This document shows, one piece after another, positions 21,401-32,500 of a DNA stretch of 32,500 nt. The translations under genes were made by a program, and so were the position numbers. Within the stretch, counting starts at the first letter, position 1. Each line of letters opens with the position of its first letter. The DNA is from Chromera velia (taxonomy: Eukaryota > Sar > Chromeraceae). The stretch is from contig JAHBMJ010000516.1 of assembly GCA_018398765.1 (NCBI GenBank), positions 1 through 32,500 on the forward strand, given 5' to 3'. The notes below the pieces were generated by a model, which saw only the letters and a program-made list of their open reading frames with translations, ran no database searches and was not told the DNA's origin.

Positions 21401-21911
21401 GTTTGACGTCATCTGCTCCAGGCGTCCGTCTCTCAGCCTGCCAGGGCCACTGTCTTTGAGTCCCGGGACGGCATCGGGGGTGCGGGTGACAGAGGAGAGG
21501 AGGCGAATGCACCGGCTGGCCGTTGCGGCTTTTGCGGTCTGGCCGCAGCTCCTTGGGGAGGAGGCGCCGCCCGAGGCACTGTCGGCGGGGGGGTTAGGCA
21601 AGGGGGGGGGGGGAGGGGGTCGAGCGGGGAAGGGGAAGAAACGGGGGCCCGAGGACGGCGAGAGAGAGAAGGAGAGAAGAGACGGAGACGGGGGAGGTGT
21701 AAAGCGTCGGAAGGTCCTGAAAGCCTCTTCTTCTGCTGTTCTAGAAGACGGCCCTCCGGAGGGGGGGGGTCTGGGGGCAGTGGAGAAAGAGCCGCCTGAG
21801 CAATGGGCCTGCCGCAAGTGCACGATCTTGAACGACGCCTTGATGCATCGGTGCAGTGTCTGCAACGGGCTGAAACCCCGTCTCTCTGCAGAGAGCCAGA
21901 GAGAAGAATGA
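6566..21911 (+). CDS. LRR - EDR1 - protein kinase - RanBP2 zinc finger protein
   Basis: Probable signalling kinase of about 2,485 residues. Exons: 6566-6803, 6979-7115, 7445-7528, 7776-7820, 8209-8274, 8533-8776, 9131-9207, 9627-9789, 9984-10109, 10406-10477, 10901-12252 (3' end uncertain), 12804-13016, 13312-13383, 13729-15422, 15680-15829, 16207-16297, 16578-16865, 17228-17373, 17737-17884, 18098-18495, 18808-19040, 19236-19632, 19999-20092, 20424-20512, 20733-21032, 21371-21911. All other junctions are phase-consistent. Residues about 80-420 are RI-type leucine-rich repeats. About 425-865 and 1000-1520 are low-complexity. An EDR1-type domain spans about 1609-1754, the kinase about 1779-2310, and a zinc finger about 2449-2475. 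Kinase residues are intact: glycine loop GRGSFG, Lys1930 in ALK, Glu1943, HRDLKPAN, DFG and APE. Only transcripts can prove it is one gene rather than two, split around exon 11. Confidence 0.8.
7366..7444. repeat. (TG)n(CG)n run abutting a 3' splice site
   Basis: More than 20 TG units followed by about eight CG units and ending CGTGCGTGCAG, which is the acceptor of exon 3. The alternating purine-pyrimidine sequence is Z-DNA prone. It replaces the usual polypyrimidine tract. Confidence 0.95.
8119..8228 (+). repeat. 81-base-spaced duplication of the exon 5 acceptor
   Basis: TGAATGCAGACTGA at 8119 recurs at 8200, and each copy is followed by a GAAGTGTCTGAA match, about 29 bases per copy with a few substitutions. 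The second copy is the exon 5 splice acceptor and exon start. The first is a decoy that would lead in frame to a TGA just before the second acceptor. Confidence 0.85.
8899..8962. repeat. T9-G24-T31 homopolymer block
   Basis: Inside intron 6 of the kinase gene: nine T, 24 G, then 31 T. The G run can form quadruplexes. Exact lengths in the assembly should not be trusted. Confidence 0.95.
10901..12252 (+). other. Acidic and Ala/Lys-rich low-complexity exon (exon 11)
   Basis: Opens with GWKGIVEVNSDGISALSGEG, then about 60 residues that are almost all Glu with some Gly and Asp (10957-11140). Lys/Ala-rich stretches with PSPSPKK and basic clusters of nuclear-localisation type follow, then a (GCT/GCA)n poly-Ala block near 11333-11370 and another near 11950-11985. 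It looks intrinsically disordered and possibly nuclear. The most conservative end is CAG|GTAAAG at 12252/12253, which is phase 0 and fits exon 12; see the finding on this junction. Confidence 0.6.
12432..12432. other. Ambiguous base N between (GT)n and (G)n
   Basis: A single N sits between a TGTGTG run and seven G. It marks a place where the consensus was not resolved, probably repeat slippage or a closed gap, inside the interval that follows exon 11. Confidence 0.95.
12804..13016 (+). other. Helical, ARM/HEAT-like segment (exon 12)
   Basis: A 71-codon exon with leucine-rich amphipathic helices (LLPLLKGHEGQQLLALECLL, VVALLEDVLL, IRLLISTVLEDLLVDNL). The pattern of paired helices with a short loop suggests an armadillo- or HEAT-like unit, but one exon is too short to assign the fold. 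Confidence 0.4.
13384..13409 (+). repeat. Tandem GTCA array at a splice donor
   Basis: The exon 13 donor GTCAGT is the first of about six GTCA units, so several identical donor hexamers lie 4 bases apart immediately after the exon. Confidence 0.9.
13729..15422 (+). other. Large disordered exon 14
   Basis: A 1,694-base exon. The first about 55 residues look folded (EFRVLWLHKHRVLQPRID, HRLHGGIGNLNNHLG). About 480 residues of Pro/Ser/Arg/Gly-rich low complexity follow, with a poly-Ala run near 14518-14545 and a short poly-Gln near 14790. It ends in an ordered-looking patch (DWLSCVGEYLENFPEANRIC) that leads into the EDR1 region. The frame stays open throughout in one frame. A 452-codon antisense ORF here is its shadow. 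Confidence 0.6.
15434..15466. repeat. (GT)n microsatellite in intron 14
   Basis: About 16 GT units beginning 11 bases after the exon 14 donor. Confidence 0.95.
16180..16206. repeat. (GT)n abutting the exon 16 acceptor
   Basis: About 11 GT units run directly into GTGCAG, the acceptor of exon 16, with no polypyrimidine tract between. Confidence 0.95.
16578..17373 (+). other. EDR1/CTR1-type domain (exons 17-18)
   Basis: Exon 17 carries GFVPLGAVRSGACRHRALLF then KLLCDACKVPC, the hallmark of the EDR1 domain that precedes the kinase in plant EDR1 and CTR1-like Raf kinases. The same pattern resembles the Cys segment of transglutaminase-like folds (Cys1639). A Ser-rich insert of about 25 residues interrupts the domain before YEEIYFNKVII. 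Exon 18 supplies TFHDVETV and, at its splice junction, DWRVFELM, which corresponds to the 'VVDLM' end of the family but with Glu in place of Asp. Placement directly in front of the kinase matches the plant order. Confidence 0.75.
17737..21370 (+). other. Protein kinase domain (exons 19-25)
   Basis: All catalytic elements are present in order: LGRGSFGEVW (17823-17867), LLALKMN with the ATP-binding Lys (about 18466-18486), EEAELLNAFSHPRVI (helix C Glu), CVLMDLADGNL (hinge), LLHRDLKPANILLK, VSDFGVA, GTQGYIAPEQ, SADVWSFGVILAQML and LRPDFNQIV. It should be active, and the sequence has a TKL/Ser-Thr flavour. Three inserts are unusual: about 115 residues between the glycine loop and the Lys (Lys/Glu-rich then Ala-rich), about 40 Gly/Ser-rich residues before the hinge, and about 100 Glu/Ser/Gly-rich residues between the hinge and the catalytic loop. 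Confidence 0.88.
18496..18515 (+). repeat. Tandem GTGA array at a splice donor
   Basis: The exon 20 donor GTGAGT is followed by repeated GTGA units, giving several overlapping donor-like hexamers. Confidence 0.9.
21799..21879 (+). other. RanBP2-type zinc finger at the C terminus
   Basis: The sequence WACRKC-TILNDALMHR-CSVCNGLKP has the W-x-C-x2-C-x10-C-x2-C pattern of RanBP2/NZF zinc fingers, which bind ubiquitin or RNA. It ends about 12 residues before the stop codon and is separated from the kinase by a Gly/Lys/Arg-rich linker. Confidence 0.85.
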
Positions 21912-23688
21912 CTGACCTGACTGAAAGACAAATTTGTGTCAGGCAGAGTTTCTCCAGAAGAAAGAGAGGGAAGGGTGGAAAAACGGGCCGAACCATCGAA
22001 ATCTAATTCTGTGCAGTAAGGATGGTTCATCGGCTCTGCACTCCCCCCTTTCATCTCCTGAGCGCCCCTGTACTTGTACAAAGACCTCTCTGCTCACTGG
22101 GCGCCCTTTTTGGTGGACTCTCTCTCACCGTCGGCACACTCCGTGGAAAGCTTTTTGTGCCTTCGGTAAGCTGATCGATCACTAGATCGATCAGGCTGTG
22201 TCACTTGAATCCCTGCTCGATCGTCCGTCCATTAGTGCATCGCAGCGTTTTTTGTATGACTGTCTGCCACAGGCTGCAAGGTACCCCAGTGCCCTGTCGC
22301 TTTGATCTCACCATGTATAAAAACACCGTTCATTGCGGCGTTCAATAAATTTAAGTTACTTTCTATATTGTAAACGTATAGATTGCAAAAGCATTTTAAT
22401 AAGTGATTACGCTTGAAAAAAACCATAAATTTAACTTAAATCTGCTAGTAAATCTAGCGAGCTCTATAACTATTTGTTTTGAATGTTTTCAAATGAAAAA
22501 ATAAAAAATTAGAAAAATTATTATCTATATATATAAATATCCAACCTCAATAATAAATTAGGATAGGATAGGATATACGATTAACGTATGGAGAATTGGC
22601 CTCCTCATGCAAGCCCTCCTGCCCCAATGCCGAGCGTTCAACATGTGGCGTCAAACTAGGGCGTCTAGCTAGGGCGTAACGTAACCGAATAGGACTTAGG
22701 ATAGCATTGATATTCCAGATTTAAAAAAATAATTAATTATAGAAGAAATCGAAACTTCAATTTCTAATTTAATTATAGTCCAAGTTTTTAATTAGAGTTG
22801 TTAGACTATAGTCTCTAGTTGTTAGAGATATTGCCTAATACTGCCTAACTAGGGTAAATACTCATGCATGACCGCCCTGCTAGCTCTGGCGACAGATAGA
22901 CATAGCGGAAAGGCCCTAGGGCGGAACATATCAATCAATCAATCAATCAATCAATCGATCAATCAATCGACCATTATTCGGGCCCCCGCGCTAGCCCCCG
23001 CAGGTCAAATATAGTACAGAATTTCGGTATCTATAGTTACGTATGAAGTATTTATAATTAAGGTCAAACGGTATATGTCATCCTAGATGTCATCAAAAAA
23101 TAGCTTTAAAATGTTTCCTAGAATGTTTCCAGTACATATGTTTTCTTCCACGCTCAGCGTAACGCGCTTGCAATGAAACAACGGCTGGAAAGAGACACGC
23201 GAGTCACAGTAAAAAGCGGCCTCTCTTGATCTCCCTCGGAAACTGGAAAAAGGAAGAAGAAGCCAAAGAATGGCTGGCATTGAAGAAAAACAAACAGCCT
23301 TCACTTAACCTGAGGCTTTCCGGAACCCATTGATATATCTCGTCTCGATCTCTTCCATCCACACGCCCGCAGAAAGAGAAACAATTCTCTTCCCAAGCCT
23401 CTTCCTTTCCTGCATCGCTCCTCAACCCCTATCTGCCCCTTCGGACTCTCTCCCTGTATCTCTGCAGAACTCTGGGCCAGACCATCCACTGGCAAGGCAA
23501 CCAAATCCGTCTCTCAATTCGTCCCAACGACCTCTTTCACCATTCCCTGCATTGATAATTATTTCCCTGACCAACCCCACCACAACCCAACCCCATGCAT
23601 GCAATGAACTTTTAATTTCCCACTCCGTTCTCTCTCGCCGGCATGTCTCTTCTCCCCTCCTACCTCGATCTCTTCATGCAGGAATCCA
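21912..23688. other. Convergent intergenic region
   Basis: Lies between the stop codons of the kinase gene and the GCN5 gene, so it holds both 3' UTRs. About 22320-23150 is AT-rich and gene-free, with GGATAGGATAGGATA near 22560, a perfect palindrome AGACTATAGTCT at 22803-22814 and an (ATCA)n run at 22929-22968. About 23330-23688 is pyrimidine-rich, probably GCN5 3' flank. I see no gene. Confidence 0.6.
22929..22968. repeat. (ATCA)n microsatellite
   Basis: About nine ATCA units interrupted by ATCG, within the AT-rich island. Confidence 0.9.
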
Positions 23689-27838
<4,150 letters not shown>

Positions 27839-28748
27839 TTTGAAGGAACAGCGTGAAGAATGATCGACGAGCTAAACAGTAATGGGAGGGAGAAGGCAAC
27901 CGATCCCTTCCCGTCGATTGGCCTTCACCCGACTTGCAGCTTCGATCAGATAGAAGACAAACAAGAGGCGCAACCCTTCAAGTCAGTGCAGAGGCATCGA
28001 TCTTCCGCAGGAACGAAAAACAGCGTCGCACGGAAAATTTCAGACCAGATGCATGAAGCAGAAAACAACTCCAGTCAGTATTGCTGTGCTGCAAAATGTC
28101 GGCTTCACAAATTGAAGGGCAGGCAGCTATATTAATATTGAGTGATGCGCGAAGCTGATGTACGCCGGTCAAATTGGCCAACGAATATGGGAAGGGTGTT
28201 GAAGTGCTGTCATGTGCATGCTGTCACTCTTTGATGAGGGTTGAGCCGAGCTCGATCGACTGAGCAATAGGAGACGGCGGCGCCAGAAATTCGCCTTCGC
28301 GCGCGCGTGCGCACCACGCGGCGGCGCCGCCCATCTGCCTCTACAACAAAAATCGCGAACAGACCGACAAAGATGCAGACTCGGACAGAGCAGTGAGAGC
28401 ACTGGTCTTATCTGGTCCGATCGCTCGATCCGCAGATTCGAATCATCTCAGTAATTCTCAGGGACGATGCTTTCCAATCCAAAAGCTGCTTTTTGTACCT
28501 GCCTTGTTAGGTCTACTCATTCTCCGGCGACATACTTTCTTCCGCAGCCGATCTTGTTCCCGTCTCGTCTATCTGACTGGGTCCCGTCTCCTCTGTGTCC
28601 GCCTGCTTTCCATGCTTTGGCACCGTCTATGTTGTTCCTCCACGGTGTGCACAGATAGTTTGACTAGGTTGTCTCTCGAGTATCTGCGCTGTTTCGGTGA
28701 ATAAGAAAAAGAAAGGATCAAAAAAAGAAACGATACGAAGGGAGGGAG
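27839..28748. promoter_or_regulatory. Divergent promoter region, GCN5 / TFB2
   Basis: These 910 bases separate the two head-to-head start codons. Signals are TATTAATATT at 28130-28139, a GC-rich block at about 28270-28335 with CGGCGGCGCC at 28275-28284 and again at 28319-28328, and alternating GC (CGCGCGCG) between them. The GC block and the 10-mer recur in the other divergent promoter of this window. ORFs in this interval are inconsistent and unsupported; unspliced 5' UTR exons are possible. Confidence 0.6.
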
Positions 28749-30811
28749 ATGGATTTGGTTGACCCGAATCAGGGAAGGACGACCGACGAGGATCTGTACT
28801 CTTTCGTGACCCAAATTCCCGGCCAGACCCAAAAGCTATACAGATCCCAAGTGTGCGTCCATGCCATATTCCGGTCCCTGCCGGAGCTCTCCAAGCTCCT
28901 GGTCATGAGATTCCTCTGGTACCACGGATCTGTCCCTTACAAGTAAGCCAGCAGGCCCTCACTGTACTCTAGCTTCCTTCCCATGCAGGCTTTGCACTCC
29001 CTTACCCTCACTCTTACATCACCCCCCTCTGTGCGTCTGTTTCAGCATTCCAATTTCAGATGAACCCGGGAAGCCCCCGCCAGATGCGTGCACTGTCAAT
29101 TCGTGTCTCCCTCCAAATCTCCTCAGGTTACTCAAGGTGATGGTGGACGGCTCCCAAAGAGGAAACAGCAGGGAGTTTCAGGAGCAGTTCACGCGACTGC
29201 AGAACCTCAGGATTGCCGTCCTGAAAAATGAGGCAGAAGGGGCAGGTGGCACGGCGGGAGGCAGCACTGCGGGGGGAAGCCAGGCAGGAAGAACCGACCG
29301 TTCGGGTGGAGGGCAACCAACCTTGGGAGGTCCCTCAGCTCGGGCGCAAGGGGAGTCTAGGTGGTCTTTCTGTGAGGTCTTCACGGGGACATTGAAGGAT
29401 ATTATCCAGAACGGGTAAGTAGGCCTGGATGCATGTGAGTCGGAGCCAGGTGTTGAGAGAGAGACGTATTCCCTTTGTAGTCAGTGGGTTTCTGTGATTG
29501 CGAATTTGAGATGATCTTGAGTTTTTACTTTCAGAGCGAAACGGTGCGTGCCAAAGTCAGCACGCTGGCGAGCAGCGAGACAACTCAACCAGCTTCCGTT
29601 TGAAGTAATCAGAGACCGGAGTCTGCCCCCGTCCCATCTCTCTCTTCATTTGCCGCTCTTCGCCTTCAAACACGCAGCGTCGGGAAGATTTGTTGTCTCT
29701 CTGTTGCAGCGCACATCAATTCCACTGAATGATTTTATTGTTTGAGTCTCGATACTTCTCAGCACAAAGTCACTTTTCACGACTAAATCCCTCCTCATTT
29801 AATCTTTGACACTTCCACTCATGAATCGATGAATGAACAACGCAGACTCCCCGAAACGGAACTCCTCCGCCCCCCCTCCAACCTCCCCCCACCATCACGA
29901 CGGCCCTCCAGAGGGGAACTCGTCAAGTGCTCTACCATGGCATGGGACAGGGTTAGTCACTCAGGCAGGCAGAGAGGGGGTGCATACAAGAATTCTGTAT
30001 GAAAGCAAATGCATGCACCATGGCATGGGACAGGGTTGGTCACTCAGTCAGGCAGAGAGGAGAGGAGGGGGGCAGTAGGTTGGCCAAAATATTTTCAGAC
30101 TGCGTTTCGGTCGATGACGAGACAAAGGAAGACAGACACTGGGCAGTTCGCATTTATTATGCTTCTCTGCGTCTCTCCGTCTCTTCCTTCCATCCTATCC
30201 GTTCTTTCTCCCGTGTATCGTTCCTTCCACCTAGTTGTCTCCAGGATGTCATTAAATCCCTTCCTCACTCCTGCTCCTGCGGTGAGAGCCATGCAGTTAT
30301 TGAGATACATCGTCAGAACAAAAGACAAAAGCGGGTCCTCCAAGTGGACCCCCTCAGACGCTCTGAAAATGGGCTTGTCCGAACTCCGCCTCCTGAGGGG
30401 GGCGGGGGACTCCAGCTCTTCGTCCTCGTCTTCCTCGTCTCTCGCAGATGGTCTGTTGGTCGGATTAGAGGAGCAAGCATGCACGAAACTCATCATTTGC
30501 TGTTCTTCGCCTGTGATAGGTGTGAAGCCAGCTTTTTAGACATCGCTGGCTTTCTTCTTGTTTTTTGCTTTTTCATCTCGTATCTCATCTTCGTCTATGC
30601 TCACTCCTGGATTTTCTCTCTTGATTCGAAACTCTCCCTCTGTATTTCCGGCAGTCTTTCCTCCCTTCTCAGCGCGACGGCACAGTCGGTCTCACACCCC
30701 TATCTCCGCGTCATCTAAAATCACTTTCCTATCCCTCCCTTGGCTTTTCCAACCCTTCAAAAAAGAAGCGGGGCGAGGGTGTCTCTCTGTGTTTGCAGGA
30801 GCATGGTTAAA

Positions 30812-30842
<31 letters not shown>

Positions 30843-31331
30843 ATTTGTGTGTGCGTTTGTGTGCGCGCCGTTGTGATTTGCAGGTCGCATGAGTGAGCCA
30901 ATTTTCCGCTTTCTTCTTTTAGACACGCGACAGCAGCTGATGGAGCTGGTCCTCAAATATCTTGGCAAGATCCGAAACACCGAATTGGGTGGCAATCGGT
31001 GAGTGGATGCGTGGATGGTTTTCTTTGTCTGTCTGCCTGGTTCATTGTTTGCTTGGTGAGCTGGTTGGTCTGCTGAACTCCTCTCTTCTCTTCTCTTCTG
31101 TTTTACCGCAAACGAAAAGGGTGCAGGAAGGAGAGAGTGGCCCTTCTGCAGATGTCTGCGGACCTGCCTGTCTCTCTTTGTCTCCATCTCAGTCATATGT
31201 ACCTTCTTTCATTGACCATCGTTCAAATTCCCCTCTGAGCAAGTCGAGGCACCAGGCTGTGGTAGTTCGAGCAAGTCAAGATACCTCTCTGCATTTCTGT
31301 CCTCCTTCCCCAATTCCCACTCGCCCTTTCT

Positions 31332-31418
<87 letters not shown>

Positions 31419-31430
31419 TGTGTGCGTCTC

Positions 31431-31479
<49 letters not shown>

Positions 31480-32500
31480 GACCCCAGATACCGGGAAGTC
31501 GCCCAGCACGGTCGGACGCCAGTCACGGGACCTTCGCGACCCTCCAACCAGGGGGGGGCGAGAGGGACTGCCCCCGTCTTCGCCACTGCCTCCAGCTCCT
31601 TTTCACACTCGCACATGCGCGCATTGGACAGGTGGGCACAAAGAAGGAAGGAGGGAAGGGATGCACGGACGGGTACTTTCTGATCCAGTGACTCTCTCTG
31701 AGATCGCCTCATTTCCTTCTTCCTCTCTTTTCTCTCTTCAGGTTTCTTTCCAAGGTGCCTCTTTCACTTTTGCGTCTGCACGTTTGTCCCCTTCAGGTTT
31801 TTTATTTGACCCGTCTGAAGGACGACCAGAAAATTTTGGTGTCTCTCCTGGAAGACCTGGGACTTCTATGGAAAGCCCCGGAGGAACGGATCACCGCGAC
31901 ATCTGCTAGCTCGGAATCTGCTGAAGAGAGAAAGAAGGAAAGAGAAACCTTCGCATTTGTGGCACCAGCAGCGGCTCTTCTTAGACACAGCGGTGGTAGG
32001 CCAAGGAAAGAAGAATCATTCATTCCTTCCGCATTCTTGATTGATTCCTTGCCAGAGGCTTTCCTGTTGGCGTGCTGCCTTTCGTTTAATCTTGTTCGTC
32101 GATGTATCAATATTTCCCTCTTCTTCATCCACGTCTGTGCGCCTGCACTGTCCTCACTCCTTCCTTGTCTTTCTAGACCCTCTCGTTCGGTCTTCTCTCT
32201 CTCTCACCTTTGGAGGAAGAGAAGAGGCCGGACGGACCCAGACAGAACCTTCCTTCATAGGGCCCTGATGAAGAAGACAATCTGACGGTGCAGGAGTCCC
32301 AGCCTGCCGAGGCCATACACTTCAGTGGTACTCATAGACAAGAAGACACTTTTCGTTTCTCCCTTGATCGTCTGATTTGATTTGGTTGTGCTGCAGAAGA
32401 GGTCGAGGAGGTCCTTGCCTCCCTCTCGTCTTCCTCTGCCGCCACTGCTGCTGCACACCCGAACAGGCAAAGGGAGAGGGGGGCTCCGTCTGGAAGCGGC
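28749..32500 (+). CDS. TFB2: TFIIH core subunit p52 / TFB2 (GTF2H4), 3' partial
   Basis: Subunit of the TFIIH core that anchors and stimulates the XPB helicase in transcription initiation and nucleotide excision repair. Exons: 28749-28942, 29046-29414, 30245-30450, 30884-30998, 31481-31631, 31797-31995 (or to about 32093), 32261-32327 and 32397 to the window edge. The first five junctions are phase-consistent. Diagnostic matches in family order: VHAIFRSLPELSKLLVMRFL near the N terminus, FTRLQNLRIAVL, LLRYIV followed by PSDALKMGLSELRLL, SEPIFRFLLLDTRQQLMELV (the p52 'FLLLDT' motif), LQLLFTLAHARIGQ and ILVSLLEDLGLLW. Two Gly/Ser/Ala-rich inserts are not typical. The C-terminal half, which contacts XPB and p8, lies beyond the window. 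The exon 6/7 junction has a phase conflict unless exon 6 extends to a GTTCGT donor near 32094. Confidence 0.85.
29934..30061. repeat. Direct repeat of about 45 bases, 83-base period
   Basis: ACCATGGCATGGGACAGGGT at 29934 recurs at 30017, and the match continues through GTCACTCAG and CAGGCAGAGAGG in both copies with two substitutions. It lies in intron 2 of the TFB2 gene. Confidence 0.85.
31338..31476. repeat. (TC)n/(TG)n tract leading to a 3' splice site
   Basis: About 140 bases of TC, TG and TGTC units that end in TCTCTCGCAG, the acceptor of TFB2 exon 5. It acts as a very long polypyrimidine tract. Confidence 0.95.

Noticed and set aside
22929..22968. CRISPR-like regular repeat
   Set aside because: It is a 4-base microsatellite without spacers in a eukaryotic region.
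28393..28704. ORF of 103 codons upstream of TFB2
   Set aside because: Hydrophobic/Arg-Cys-rich chance translation in the divergent promoter region; the TFB2 start at 28749 already matches the family N terminus.
29535..29625. Possible extra TFB2 exon after a TTTCAG at 29534
   Set aside because: The direct splice 29414 to 30245 keeps phase and continues the family match; frames at 29535 soon meet stops or lack similarity. Not excluded as an alternative exon.
31338..31476. Ser/Leu- and Glu/Arg-rich repeat ORFs on both strands
   Set aside because: They are translations of the CT/GT microsatellite in intron 4 of TFB2.

Overview
This is a eukaryotic nuclear window: every gene I can support is split by many short spliceosomal introns (38 well-placed donor/acceptor pairs, nearly all ending CAG, mostly TGCAG). 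It contains four genes in two divergent (head-to-head) pairs, CT/GT microsatellites inside introns, and AT-rich, gene-free islands. The style (intron-rich, TGCAG acceptors, low-complexity inserts, a multidomain kinase, a eukaryotic nitrile hydratase) suggests a protist alga. A chromerid-like alveolate is my best guess, but that is inference only; no rRNA or plastid gene is present to prove it.

Layout. 1-359: possible last exon of an unidentified gene. 360-3070: gene-free, with an AT-rich island (about 880-2060) that holds a foldback element, followed by a long pyrimidine-rich stretch. 3071-5800 (minus): a five-exon gene for a cobalt-type nitrile hydratase in which the beta subunit, a His/Asp/Glu-rich linker and the alpha subunit form one 483-residue polypeptide. 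5801-6565: shared divergent promoter region. 6566-21911 (plus): a 26-exon gene for a protein of about 2,485 residues with RI-type leucine-rich repeats, long acidic/Ala/Ser low-complexity exons, a helical (possibly ARM/HEAT-like) segment, an EDR1/CTR1-type domain, an intact protein kinase domain with large inserts, and a C-terminal RanBP2-type zinc finger. 21912-23688: convergent intergenic region with an AT-rich core. 23689-27838 (minus): a six-exon GCN5-type histone acetyltransferase with a bromodomain. 27839-28748: second divergent promoter region. 28749 to the right edge (plus, incomplete): the TFIIH p52/TFB2 subunit.

The second pair is thematically coherent: a histone acetyltransferase and a TFIIH core subunit share one upstream region. 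The first pair has no obvious functional link. All gene models were built by hand from reading frames, splice motifs and phase matching. Every junction in the nitrile hydratase and GCN5 models is phase-consistent. In the kinase gene only the 3' end of exon 11 (near the single N at 12432) is ambiguous. In TFB2 the last 500 bases are uncertain.

The most notable items are the eukaryotic fused nitrile hydratase whose Cys-Thr-Leu-Cys-Ser-Cys metal motif is split by an intron, the LRR-EDR1-kinase-zinc-finger architecture, and a splice-donor consensus with C rather than A/G at +3 in 21 of 38 introns, some donors being expanded into tandem arrays.
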